Source: Paludisphaera rhizosphaerae
GTDB taxonomy: Bacteria; Planctomycetota; Planctomycetia; Isosphaerales; Isosphaeraceae
Length of the DNA stretch: 64,000 bases
Assembly (NCBI RefSeq): GCF_011065895.1
Contig: NZ_JAALCR010000006.1
Coordinates: 186,001 to 250,000 of the forward strand
Reading direction: 5' to 3'
Of the stretch, positions 16,100-24,167 are shown in pieces. The notes beneath the pieces are model-generated. The model was not told where the DNA came from, ran no database searches, and worked only from the letters and a program-made list of their open reading frames with translations. The position numbers and the translations under genes are program-made. Numbering within the stretch: position 1 is the first letter of the stretch; the number at the start of each line of letters is the position of its first letter.

Positions 16100-17242
16100 T
16101 CAGGAGGCGCTGAAGGCCGTGATCCCGGAGACCCAGGCGTGATGGGCCTCGTTGTCGATCTCGATGGCGCCTTCCATGATGATGTCGCCCTCGAAGGCGT
16201 CGCCGCGGCTGCCGCGGGGCTTGTCGATCATCGACCGCTTCAGCCGGACGCGGGCCTCGTTGGCCGACAGGCAGACGGCCGTGCCGGGACGGAGCAGCGG
16301 GGCGGGGACGATCGAAATGCCGCTGAGGAACGGCGCCTCGAAGAGGTCGATCGGGGTGCCGAAGACGTTCGACCCGGCGTTGACCCGCATCGCGGCGTGA
16401 CCCCACACGGCGAAGGCCGAGAGGAAGTCCGTGCTGACCAGCAGCAGGCTGGGATTGCCGCCGCCGTTGAAGCAGGCCTGGATGGTGTCGCGGATCAGGT
16501 CGCTGGGCTTGTACGCGGCGGCGTTGGTGGGCGCCGTCACGACGTTCGTCGCCAGGATCGACTGGATGCCCTTCATCAAGGGGCGGCTGGCCGGAGAGGT
16601 CAGACCGACGCCCTTGCCGTAATACACGGCGCTCTCAAAGTCGTCCATCACGTGCTGCATGGCCAGCATGCGATCGCGGTCGAGCGGCGTGGCGAAGGAC
16701 GAGGCGTAGCCCGAGTCCGCCTGGAGGGCGCCGCCGACCTGGTAGGCGTGCTGCACCGTCTGGCAGTACTGGGTGGTCGCCTGGGGGATCCGGCTGAGGC
16801 CGGAGACGTTGGTCTCGGCGCCGGTGCGGGTGTTGCTGACCAGCAGGATCGGCAGGGCGTCCGCGTGGGCGGCGGCCGTGGTGCCGGCGTAGCCGCGGAC
16901 GACCGTCAACGCGTTGGCGACCGGATCGACGGCCGTCACAAGCAGGTACTCCTGCTCGATCGAGATCACGTCGCCCGAGTCGAAGACCGAGGCGTCGGCG
17001 GCGGCGATCGTCGTGGCCACGGGGTTCAACGGACCGCCGTTGTTCAGGGCCACCGACCGCGGCCGGTAGTTGTCGTTGACGATCAGAAACTGCGGCGAGG
17101 CCACCGGCAGCTTCGGCAGTCGGGACGTCAGCGGCGTCCGGTTGACGAACCAGTTGATCGCCACGCCGAAGACGTCCGAAGGAAGGACGCCGGCGTTGAA
17201 AGCGTTGAACTGCGTCAGCGGGCTGTTGTCGTACGAAGGCAT
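16100..17242 (-). CDS. Phage major capsid protein (DUF5309/SU10-like)
   Basis: 380 residues from ATG at 17242 (MPSYDNSPLT); the frame continues upstream through a repeat and that part was dropped. It has the features of HK97-fold capsid proteins of the DUF5309 type: an N-arm, a segment with FVNRTPLTSRLP, and a long helix (DDFESAVYYGKG region). The C-terminal domain has LSANEARVRLKRS and IIMEGAIEIDNEAHHAW strands. Residues about 74-136 form an insertion ending in VVRGYAGTTAAAHAD, a decoration-type domain also present twice in the giant adhesin. It follows the scaffold gene and precedes the connector, in standard head-gene order. Confidence 0.82.
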   Translation of the reverse strand: MPSYDNSPLTQFNAFNAGVLPSDVFGVAINWFVNRTPLTSRLPKLPVASPQFLIVNDNYRPRSVALNNGGPLNPVATTIAAADASVFDSGDVISIEQEYLLVTAVDPVANALTVVRGYAGTTAAAHADALPILLVSNTRTGAETNVSGLSRIPQATTQYCQTVQHAYQVGGALQADSGYASSFATPLDRDRMLAMQHVMDDFESAVYYGKGVGLTSPASRPLMKGIQSILATNVVTAPTNAAAYKPSDLIRDTIQACFNGGGNPSLLLVSTDFLSAFAVWGHAAMRVNAGSNVFGTPIDLFEAPFLSGISIVPAPLLRPGTAVCLSANEARVRLKRSMIDKPRGSRGDAFEGDIIMEGAIEIDNEAHHAWVSGITAFSAS

Positions 17243-17389
17243 GTACAGGCTCTCCGATGTGGATTCAAGGCGCACGGGGGACGACGGCCGACGAAGCCGG
17301 CCGGAGACGAGGCGGGACGAGGCGACGAACCGAGCGGTGGGATTTCCGACGTCTTCCCCCTCCAGGGGGGAAGGCGTCAAAAAACCGCG

Positions 17390-18052
17390 TCACGACAACG
17401 GATGCAGACCGAACGACTGATACTGGTTCTGCCGGTCTTTCCACTGGCCGACGATGGCCTCCAGCGAGCCCGGCTGGGCGCCGCGAGGGGCGACGTACGG
17501 GCGGCTGGCGTCGCCGCCGGCTCCGCCGCGGGACGTCGGGGCGAAGAAGATCGCGAAGCTCGGCGACTCCAGCCGCTCCCGGAGCGCCTCAACGGCCGGG
17601 CGGCCGGTGGATCGCTCGCGGACGGTCAGGGCGCCGCTGGCTTCGCGGACGGTCTCGAACTCGTCCTGCAGCAGCCGGCGGACCATCGCCGCCGCGGCCG
17701 ACTTCTGCTCGGGAGACTCGCCGACGAACGCCCGGCCCTGCAGGGCCTCAGCGATCGCCGCCGATTTCCGCTCGCCGAAGATCTGCTGCTCCAGCAGCGT
17801 GTAGCGGCTGACGGCCTCCGCGTGCTTCTGCTCCCAGGTCCGACGCTGCTGGTCCAGGGCCTCCTCAATCTGCCCCTTCTCCGCCAGCGCCCGCAGCCGC
17901 TCGTTCTCCTTCAACTCCAGCGTCGCCTCCTGCTGACGCTGAAACTCCTGCAAGCGGGCCTCCAGCGCCCGCAGGCGCTGGCGGTCCTCGGACGCCGGGT
18001 TCGCCGGGGTCTCGGCGGCGGCGTTCACATCGATGTTCGCTTGGTCGTTCAC
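17390..18052 (-). CDS. Capsid scaffolding protein
   Basis: 220 residues starting with GTG at 18052 (VNDQANIDV), chosen because GAGGA lies seven bases upstream and the extra N-terminal sequence of the longer frame overlaps the portal gene. Residues about 25-90 are a strong coiled coil (RLRALEARLQEFQRQQEATL and following), then a conserved scaffold-like region and a basic/aromatic C-terminal tail (GQWKDRQNQYQSFG) suited to capsid binding. Size, coiled coil and position between portal and capsid genes are diagnostic of scaffolds. No protease motif is present. Confidence 0.78.
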   Translation of the reverse strand: MNDQANIDVNAAAETPANPASEDRQRLRALEARLQEFQRQQEATLELKENERLRALAEKGQIEEALDQQRRTWEQKHAEAVSRYTLLEQQIFGERKSAAIAEALQGRAFVGESPEQKSAAAAMVRRLLQDEFETVREASGALTVRERSTGRPAVEALRERLESPSFAIFFAPTSRGGAGGDASRPYVAPRGAQPGSLEAIVGQWKDRQNQYQSFGLHPLS

Positions 18053-18113
18053 GGATGGTCCTCGATCAAGGGCGGGGTGGTCGACGGCAGGTCGGGTGGC
18101 ATCGGGCGGCCCC

Positions 18114-19721
18114 TCAGGGCTCTTCCCGGACCGCCCCGGCGTCGAGCCCCAAGTACGCGTCGATTTCCGCGTCGAACGCGGCGTAATCCTGATCTTCAAG
18201 TCCCGGCAGCATCACCCGGACCAGCTTGCCGAGCATCTCGCTCTCCGTCTTGGGAGCGTGCCCCGCCGCGGCCAGGATCGTCTGGAACTGGCCGACCGTC
18301 CGGGCCAATTCTTCACCGGTGAAGAGGTCGAAGCTTGTGGGGTACTGGATGCGAACGGCGGCTCGGTCGTCGGCCGTCGATCCGCCGGACGTCACCGTCA
18401 TGGCCAGCTCGGCCAGCCGGCGTTCCGCCTGGGCGAGCGTCGCGGCGACCTTCGACAGCAGGTCGTTCCCCGCCGCCTGGTCGATCCGCTTGGAGACGCC
18501 GCTCTGGGCGACCGTCGACCCGCCAGTCCCCGCCGCGCCGGCCGGCTTCAGCAAGAGAGCGGCCCGGTCGGCGGCGTCGCGGAGGTCGGCCTTGTTCAGC
18601 CGCAGCGACTCGGCCCCGGCCTTGGGGAATTCGACCACGTCGAACCCCTCATACGTCGCCGAACCCCCCTGGCTGTTCTTCTTCTTGGGGAGCAGCCAGT
18701 TGGGCCCGATCGGAACGGCGCCGTCCGCCTTGACGTAGTCTTCCGGCCCTTGCAGCAGAGGGTGGGCCTGGGTGGTGTCGCTGAGGATCAGCTCGGAGTC
18801 GCGGTTGTAGAACTCGCGCTGAATTTCAGCAATGCTTTCATAACGAGGAAAGCCGATGTTGGTGCATCGCGGCCGGCGACGGTCGAACACCCGGACGATG
18901 GGGACCTGGCCGTAGCCGTGCTCGACGGGCCCCTCGACGATCTCGCCTCGGGCGTCGTACAGCGTCCACTCGGTCTCGTCCCAGTGGCGATAGGCGACGC
19001 CGCCGTCGTGGACCTCGCGGATCAGGCACTCGTCATACCGCCCGGCGCGGTCGAGCCGCCACCAGAGCATGTTCTCGGGCAGGATGTAGGAGGCGACGGC
19101 CTGGTCCAGCCCCAGCCGGATCTCGTCGGCCCGGGTGCGGACGGTCTCGCCTTCGGGGGCTGCGGGGCGGTCGACCATCAGGTCGAGCTGGCCCAGCACG
19201 AGCAACAGCGGGGCGACCGAGTTGGACATGAACTCGTCGATGGTGGTGCCGCGGCCGTCGACGTCGCGCCACCAGCCCTCCAGCCGATCGGAGCCGTGCC
19301 GCTTGACCTCGCGGCTGAAGATGCGGGCGAGGTGGGCCTCGACGGCCTCGGCCACGAACGTGGGGACCGGCGTGCGGGCCCGTCGCAGCTCATAGTCGTC
19401 GTCGGTGGCCTGGTGGGCGGGGTCGGTGCCGAACGGCCGGCCGCTGGGCGGATAGGCGCCGGCGTCCAGCGAGGACGGATACTCCCGCTTGTGGCGGACG
19501 AGGTTCCGCACGGGCATTCCGTGGGGATCGTAGCCGTAGACGGCCGTCCGATACGCTTCGCCCCCTTCCCAGGAATCGAGCAGCCAGCGCCAGCGGAGCT
19601 GGTGAGCCTGCCACTCCGGGTGAGGGGCGTCAATCCGACGACCGTCCGGCAGCACGATCCGCGGCATGGCCGCCCCGGGCATCGGGACGATCGACGCGCC
19701 GATGGTGTTCGATGTCAGCAT
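18114..19721 (-). CDS. Phage portal protein
   Basis: 535 residues from ATG at 19721 (MLTSNTIG); a longer frame begins inside an inverted-repeat element and was rejected. The N-terminal part is rich in aromatic and acidic residues (WRWLLDSWEGGEAYRTAVYG). The middle contains portal-type segments such as EWTLYDARG and QREFYNRDSELILSDTTQ. The long helical C-terminus (DLLSKVAATLAQAERRLAEL) fits the stem and crown. It lies between terminase and scaffold, the canonical order. It forms the dodecameric DNA entry ring of the head. Confidence 0.8.
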   Translation of the reverse strand: MLTSNTIGASIVPMPGAAMPRIVLPDGRRIDAPHPEWQAHQLRWRWLLDSWEGGEAYRTAVYGYDPHGMPVRNLVRHKREYPSSLDAGAYPPSGRPFGTDPAHQATDDDYELRRARTPVPTFVAEAVEAHLARIFSREVKRHGSDRLEGWWRDVDGRGTTIDEFMSNSVAPLLLVLGQLDLMVDRPAAPEGETVRTRADEIRLGLDQAVASYILPENMLWWRLDRAGRYDECLIREVHDGGVAYRHWDETEWTLYDARGEIVEGPVEHGYGQVPIVRVFDRRRPRCTNIGFPRYESIAEIQREFYNRDSELILSDTTQAHPLLQGPEDYVKADGAVPIGPNWLLPKKKNSQGGSATYEGFDVVEFPKAGAESLRLNKADLRDAADRAALLLKPAGAAGTGGSTVAQSGVSKRIDQAAGNDLLSKVAATLAQAERRLAELAMTVTSGGSTADDRAAVRIQYPTSFDLFTGEELARTVGQFQTILAAAGHAPKTESEMLGKLVRVMLPGLEDQDYAAFDAEIDAYLGLDAGAVREEP

Positions 19722-19790
19722 GAGGATGTCGTCTTCCGATGTTATGAAAAACCGTGCAACCGATGACGTTGGACGAATTAACCCCAGGTT

Positions 19791-19903
19791 GTAGGGGCGC
19801 CCCTTGTGGGCGCCCAATCACCGTCGACGAGTCTTGGCGACTGGGCGTGCGAGAGCGGTGGGACGTCCGAAGGCGGTCGGGCGCCCACAAGGGGCGCCCC
19901 TAC
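19791..19903. repeat. Inverted-repeat element, GTAGGGGCGCCCC family, copy 1
   Basis: The ends GTAGGGGCGCCCCTTGTGGG and its reverse complement bracket about 60 bases of centre containing GGACGTCCGA. It sits between the terminase and portal genes of the phage-like block. Copies 2 and 3 are at 32486-32563 and 52573-52686. It is MITE-like; no coding capacity. Confidence 0.85.
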
Positions 19904-19935
19904 AAATCGGGGCGATCCGAACGTGAATCGTTCCG

Positions 19936-21510
19936 TCAGAACACCCGGTTCGCATGGGCCCGCCGCATCGGCATCGACTCCCTCCCCCCGTCCGGCAGGG
20001 CTGTGGCCAGACCGCCTCGAAGGGCGTCGACCAGATCTTCCCACGGGTGTTGCGGGTCGGCCGGGTAGTCCATCCACTGGCCTGCCCGCCTCGCCCGGGC
20101 GTAGTTTTGCATGGCCGCGATCAACCGCGTGCAGCGCGGGTGGATCAACAGCCGGGCCGATCCGTCGGCCGATCGCACCAGGCCCTCCACCAGGTTCAGC
20201 CCCTCCTGAACGCAGCCGGCGTACTTCGGCCAGGCCTGAATCCCCGACGACCCCACCAGCCCGCAGCGCTCGTATTCCGAGATCACCGTCGGCCCGACTG
20301 GGTTCCTCGCCCCGCCGGCCGAGTCCGTCGACACGAACCGCGGGGCCGACCCGCAATGGCGGTCGAGCAGCTCCCGGAGGTCCATCGCACAGGCCTCGGC
20401 CGTGCGACCTTCCGACAGGTAGTCGGCCAGGATGTGCACGCGAGTCGGTTCAGGCGGATCGGCCCACTGCCAGCCCCGAACGATCTGAAAGACCACCGCG
20501 CCGGTGAAGACGCCCGAGTCGACCGCGACGTACACCGGCAGGCTGGGGTCGAATTCGGCCGTCTCGGAGACGTTCGCCTCGTCGAACTCCTTGAACCAGA
20601 GCCCGTCGATTTTGGGGCCCCGACAGAGGTAGTCGCTGGCGAAGGTCCGCGGCGAGACGCCCCGCACCTTCTGGATCAGAGCGTCGATCCCGTAATGCCC
20701 GCTGCTCCGCTTGGCCTTGGGACGGCCCCAGGGGTCCTGGTCGCGGTCCTCATGACACCACGGCATCAGCGGGCAACTGGGGCACTTCTCCAGCTTCTTG
20801 CCGCTCCGCGAGGTCGGGCAACGTTCAAGGACTTCAAAGATGCAGTACGTGTGGATGGGGAAGGCGCCCTCGTGGGCCTGCTCGACGAGCGATGCCATCG
20901 GGCCCGACGGCCGATGCCACGTCGACGTCATCAGGACGCTCGCCTTGACGCCTCGCAGATCCATCGCCATGCCCAGGGCCGACTCCCGGATGTCCGGGTC
21001 GATCTCGTCGACCTCGTCCAGCTTCAGCGACGCGACGTGCGGGCCGCGAACGCTGGTGGGGCTGGCCGCGAGGATCGACACCCCGGAGCCGTTGACGTAG
21101 GTCGCCTCCGTCTTGAGCAGGCTGCGGACCGCGTCGCGATCGCTCCCCAGCGGCCCGCCGGCGTCGTGGACGACCGTCCGAAGCGCTCGGTAGATCTGTT
21201 CCGACTGGGCCCGCGAGCCCCCCAGGATGTTCGTGTCGTGCCGGACGTTGAACCGGCTCGCCAGGTGGGTGTCGAGCGCGGAGAGGAAGGACTTGCCGCT
21301 CCCTCGGGGACCGTGCCAGAGGGCCAGCGGCGGCCGCTTGAGAACCTGCTCCGCGAACATCGTGAACGGCGCTGAATGCCCCCGGCAGACGGGACGTTGG
21401 GGGATGCTCAGCCCGGTGAAGGCGTGGACCCAGTCGCTCAGCTCGGCGTTCGTCCTGGGCCGGCGATCGCGCACGGCTTTAATCAGATGATCGAGCTTTG
21501 ACCGGTCCAC
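19936..21510 (-). CDS. Phage terminase large subunit
   Basis: 524 residues starting with GTG at 21510 (VDRSKLDHL), overlapping the small upstream gene by 32 bases. The ATPase has Walker A GPRGSGKS at 67-74 and Walker B LKLDEVDEID at about 162-171. The C-terminal nuclease shows VYVAVDSGVFTG and VSTDSAGG as likely acidic site strands. A cysteine insert (CPTSRSGKKLEKCPSCPLMP plus WC) between the domains could bind zinc. It packages DNA into the prohead in complex with the portal encoded next. All motor residues look intact, so the protein is probably functional. Confidence 0.88.
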   Translation of the reverse strand: MDRSKLDHLIKAVRDRRPRTNAELSDWVHAFTGLSIPQRPVCRGHSAPFTMFAEQVLKRPPLALWHGPRGSGKSFLSALDTHLASRFNVRHDTNILGGSRAQSEQIYRALRTVVHDAGGPLGSDRDAVRSLLKTEATYVNGSGVSILAASPTSVRGPHVASLKLDEVDEIDPDIRESALGMAMDLRGVKASVLMTSTWHRPSGPMASLVEQAHEGAFPIHTYCIFEVLERCPTSRSGKKLEKCPSCPLMPWCHEDRDQDPWGRPKAKRSSGHYGIDALIQKVRGVSPRTFASDYLCRGPKIDGLWFKEFDEANVSETAEFDPSLPVYVAVDSGVFTGAVVFQIVRGWQWADPPEPTRVHILADYLSEGRTAEACAMDLRELLDRHCGSAPRFVSTDSAGGARNPVGPTVISEYERCGLVGSSGIQAWPKYAGCVQEGLNLVEGLVRSADGSARLLIHPRCTRLIAAMQNYARARRAGQWMDYPADPQHPWEDLVDALRGGLATALPDGGRESMPMRRAHANRVF

Positions 21511-21799
21511 GGGCGGCCTCCAGGATCCTGCGGGCGGTCTCGTCGTCGATGGCCAGGATCGGCGTAACGACGCTCTCCGGTGCACTCCCGACGCGTCGGC
21601 TCAGGGCATCCAGCGACTTCAGGTCCCCGCCGACGGCCGCCTTGATGAGGGCGTCAGCCAGGGCCTCCGCCCAGGTCCGCGTGCCGTCGGTGCTGAACAT
21701 CGTCAACCGCTGGCGGATCACGTCGTCCAGCCCCAGCGGCGGTTCGTCCTCGATCGGATCGGGCCGCCGCGATTCGACCTTGTTCGTGGTTCGACCCAT
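21479..21799 (-). CDS. Small terminase subunit-like protein (DUF5681-type)
   Basis: 106 residues. The central pattern WAEALADALIKAAVGGDLKS followed by ALSRRVGSAPES resembles the helical 'A-x3-G-D-x2-A' repeat of DUF5681 proteins that accompany large terminases. It ends with a helix (DETARRILEAARG). It immediately precedes and overlaps the large terminase gene, the usual place for the small subunit that recognises the packaged DNA. Without a clear HTH the role remains likely rather than certain. Confidence 0.58.
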   Translation of the reverse strand: MGRTTNKVESRRPDPIEDEPPLGLDDVIRQRLTMFSTDGTRTWAEALADALIKAAVGGDLKSLDALSRRVGSAPESVVTPILAIDDETARRILEAARGPVKARSSD

Positions 21800-21832
21800 C
21801 GTCGATCTCCTCCTATCTCCTTTGCGAACCTC

Positions 21833-22114
21833 TCAGCGATTCGCCGAGAGGCCGTCCAGCATCCGCTCGAATCTGTCGATCAAGTCCGCCTGGCGGCGGT
21901 CCATCGCCTCCCGACGACGCTCGCTCTCCGCGTGGTCGCAGGGGGGCGGCGGAGTTTGCAAGACGGCCGGCCGCGGCGTCTGGCGACGAGCCGCCGAGGC
22001 CAGCGCCAGCAGGCCCGCCGCTGTCAGGCAAAGCGTCGCGATGAGGCCCGGCAGCCGGCTCTTGCGACCCTCGAGCCAGACCCGAAATGCGCTGAGGATA
22101 TGGTTACTCGTCAT
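21833..22114 (-). CDS. Small single-span membrane protein, lysis-group candidate
   Basis: 93 residues: a short charged N-terminus, one membrane segment (LPGLIATLCLTAAGLLALA, about 21-39), a proline-rich linker (TPPPPCD) and a charged helix (ESERRREAMDRRQADLIDRF). This layout, N-terminal anchor then periplasmic helix, resembles inner-membrane spanins, though no partner lipoprotein is seen. It overlaps the preceding membrane gene by 11 bases and lies upstream of the terminase genes. Function inferred from layout only. Confidence 0.55.
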   Translation of the reverse strand: MTSNHILSAFRVWLEGRKSRLPGLIATLCLTAAGLLALASAARRQTPRPAVLQTPPPPCDHAESERRREAMDRRQADLIDRFERMLDGLSANR

Positions 22115-22463
22115 TGCGATGGTCCGGGATAGGGCCGACGTCGGGCGCTGGTGGGAGCCCGGCGTCGGCCTGGTGCGCGGCCCGGATCCAGGCGAGCACG
22201 GCGGCCAGAGCTGCGTCGGCCTGGTCGTTCTTCGCTCGGATCTTCAGCCTCGCCAATTCGTGCTCGCGCTGCTTCTGGCGGTCTTGCCAGAAGTCCTTCG
22301 TGAAGGCTGACACCGCGGCGATCAACCCGGCGCCCCCCAGCAAGAACGAGCCCGCGCCCACCGCCGGATCCGACGACACCGCCTGCGCCACCAGGGCGCC
22401 CGTCGTCGCCGCCAGCCCGCCGGTGTAGGCGAGGCTCTGGTATAGGTCCGGGTAGTAACTCAT
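22104..22463 (-). CDS. Small membrane protein, lysis-group candidate
   Basis: 119 residues with two hydrophobic stretches (about 12-30 and 38-54), then a long charged helix (KDFWQDRQKQREHELARLKI) and a Pro/Asp-rich end. It resembles holin-associated or phage membrane proteins with a coiled C-terminus. It overlaps the next gene by 11 bases, showing tight coupling. No named family recognised. Confidence 0.55.
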   Translation of the reverse strand: MSYYPDLYQSLAYTGGLAATTGALVAQAVSSDPAVGAGSFLLGGAGLIAAVSAFTKDFWQDRQKQREHELARLKIRAKNDQADAALAAVLAWIRAAHQADAGLPPAPDVGPIPDHRNDE

Positions 22464-22521
22464 GGTTCGACCGATCCTGATACGAGTCGACGACGATTAC
22501 CGACGCAGCCCGTCCCGCGCC

Positions 22522-22743
22522 TCAGGCGCTGGGGGCCTTGGCCGCGTTCACGGCCGCCGCATGCACGCCGGCCGCGCTGGCGCCGGTAAAGACGATGGTG
22601 AGGGCCTGAAGGATTGTCTCGATCCCGCCGTCGTAGTTCTTCGCCAGGATCATCCCGACCCCGGAGCTGACCGCCGCGATCAACGCCGCGTAGGTCTTGT
22701 AGTTCTTCAACACGTAAAGCGCAATCTGCAGCGCGGTGCCCAT
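22522..22743 (-). CDS. Holin-like small membrane protein
   Basis: 73 residues from ATG at 22743 (MGTALQIALYVLKNYKTYAA); a longer frame adds 13 residues without support. Two hydrophobic segments (about 14-32 and 42-64) are separated by a short AKNYDGG turn, with a small charged end. Size and topology match two-span holins, which time membrane permeabilisation at lysis. It is close to a papain-like peptidase gene, consistent with a lysis group. Confidence 0.58.
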   Translation of the reverse strand: MGTALQIALYVLKNYKTYAALIAAVSSGVGMILAKNYDGGIETILQALTIVFTGASAAGVHAAAVNAAKAPSA

Positions 22744-22814
22744 GGACAGGGGTCCTTTCGTTTGACGAGGCGTGTAGTTCAATCACAAAAGCGTGACGCG
22801 ATGGGAGTGAGACA

Positions 22815-22840
22815 GGTCCCCTCTCCCCCCGGGAGAGGGA
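22815..22840. repeat. Family B hairpin (CCCTCTCCCCCCGGGAGAGGG), half copy
   Basis: A CCCTCTCC...GGGAGAGGG hairpin located just outside the family A element that follows. It is the left half of the composite repeat seen complete at 48105-48445 and 49732-50063. Confidence 0.7.
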
Positions 22841-22870
22841 CGTCAAATCATCGGGCGAATCAGAACCATA

Positions 22871-23031
22871 ACGGCCTTCCCCCCTCGCGGGGGAAGGTGG
22901 CCCGAAGGGCCGGATGAGGGGGGATCGGCCTTGCGTTCGAGGCAAACCGGAGGACATTCGTCCGACGCCGGTCGTCCCCCTCATCTGATCGCTCCGCGAT
23001 CTGTCTTCCCCCGCGAGGGGGGAAGACCGTC
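22871..23031. repeat. Palindromic element, family A, complete copy
   Basis: Same terminal hairpins and GATGAGGGG / CCCCTCATC blocks as at 15484-15646, with a different centre. It fills most of the gap between the holin-like gene and the next small membrane gene inside the phage-like block. Confidence 0.8.
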
Positions 23032-23049
23032 TCGGTCGGTCTCCGCCGC

Positions 23050-23328
23050 CTAATAACCCGACACCACCCCCCAGTAAAACTCCGACCCCACCAGCAGCAG
23101 GGCCGTGGCGACCAGGGCGGCCAGCAGGATTCGGTCCTCTCGGCTGATCTCCGGCGGAGGCTTGGGGACTACGCGAGACGGGTGAGGAGGGTCGCGACGG
23201 ATGGACCGTCGGCGGTCGTCGCGGTCAGGCGGCCTGATGGTAGCTCCAGTGCTCCGGGAGCGCTCGAGCCGCGAATTCGGGCGCTTTGGCCAACGCCCAG
23301 GAATCTCCTTGCGCCAGCATTCCTTCAA
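23050..23328 (-). CDS. Tail-anchored small membrane protein, start uncertain
   Basis: 92 residues if the only available ATG (23328) is used; this overlaps the peptidase gene by 104 bases, so a non-standard start further in cannot be excluded. The N-terminal part is basic and proline-rich. A single membrane segment near the C-terminus (ILLAALVATALLLVGSEFYW) is well formed. It belongs with the small membrane genes of the probable lysis group. The membrane segment supports a real gene; the first 30 residues may not be translated. Confidence 0.45.
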   Translation of the reverse strand: MKECWRKEIPGRWPKRPNSRLERSRSTGATIRPPDRDDRRRSIRRDPPHPSRVVPKPPPEISREDRILLAALVATALLLVGSEFYWGVVSGY

Positions 23329-24118
23329 TCGTCGCCCGATCGGCCCAGAAGCTGAACGAGGGCTGGTCCAGGGCCAACGGCCCGGCCGGCTGGTCGGGTC
23401 CCCAGCTTTGCAAGATGCACGCGCCGGGGCGGTCGAACCGCACCCCGCCGATCACCATGCAGTGCCCCCACACGCCCCGAGCCGAGCAGAATCCCGCCGC
23501 GTCGCGGGTCATCGTGAACCCCTGCCCCGAGCTGACCGTCACCGGGTAGCCGTTCTTGAGCGCGGCTACCAGCTCAGCCCACGTCGTCACCTGGGCGGTC
23601 GAGCCCAGCTTGAATTCGGCGGCCTTCTGCTTCAGGTCGGCCGGCGCACCGTAGCGGCCCCAGCTTTTGGCCCGGGTGCCGCTGTAGGCTCCGTCCGGCA
23701 CCATCTCGCGGCTCACGACGCCGATCTTCGTCATCGCCTCAACGGCCGCCGATCCGTACGATCCATCGCCTCGACCCAGAATGCCGGCCACCTCGCGAGA
23801 CGTCCCGTAGATGAACTCCGTGCTCGTCTCGCGGAAGTCCATGGGCGCCCCCAGCGCGATCTCGATGCACTGGAGCATGTCCAGCCCGTGACCGTGGCCG
23901 AAGCTCACGCAATCGCCGATCTGCTGCGCGGGGTACGACGGATACGCCCCCAGCACGTCCTTGAGCGCCTTGTAGACCAAAATCGGCTTGCCGTCGGCCT
24001 CGTCGCCGATCAGGTCCGGAGCCGTCTGCGCCAGCGTCGGCCTTTTGGCCGCGAAACCCCGCTGGACGTCGTCGACGCCCAGCCAACCGCCAATGTAAGG
24101 ATAAGTCGAATCGCTCAT
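23225..24118 (-). CDS. Papain-like cysteine peptidase, endolysin candidate
   Basis: 297 residues from ATG at 24118 (MSDSTYPYIGG). The papain-fold landmarks are visible: PAQQIGDCVSFG with the nucleophile Cys70 and preceding oxyanion Gln, a His near 217 in VWGHCMVIGG, and near 236 LQSWGPD in the place of the usual NSWG. The Asn that normally orients His therefore appears to be Gln. No signal peptide is seen, so release would need a holin. It lies among small membrane proteins just ahead of the packaging genes. A cell-wall or capsid-processing role is inferred; a C39-like role is less likely. Confidence 0.62.
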   Translation of the reverse strand: MSDSTYPYIGGWLGVDDVQRGFAAKRPTLAQTAPDLIGDEADGKPILVYKALKDVLGAYPSYPAQQIGDCVSFGHGHGLDMLQCIEIALGAPMDFRETSTEFIYGTSREVAGILGRGDGSYGSAAVEAMTKIGVVSREMVPDGAYSGTRAKSWGRYGAPADLKQKAAEFKLGSTAQVTTWAELVAALKNGYPVTVSSGQGFTMTRDAAGFCSARGVWGHCMVIGGVRFDRPGACILQSWGPDQPAGPLALDQPSFSFWADRATIEGMLAQGDSWALAKAPEFAARALPEHWSYHQAA

Positions 24119-24167
24119 CGGTCGCCTCGGATGATGGTGTGCGGAAGCCGCCCAGGAAGTTGGGTTT

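Noticed and set aside
17353-17374. CTTCCCCCTCC...GGGGGGAAG hairpin as terminator between scaffold and capsid genes
   Set aside because: On the minus strand the T run precedes the hairpin instead of following it; it is better seen as a fragment of the family A repeat.
15710-18322. 870-residue open frame on the plus strand
   Set aside because: Antisense to capsid, scaffold and portal genes; Arg/Gly/Asp-rich composition is the usual high-G+C shadow and no motif is present.
18033-19766. 577-residue plus-strand frame
   Set aside because: Antisense to the portal gene; no ribosome-binding site and no recognisable motif.
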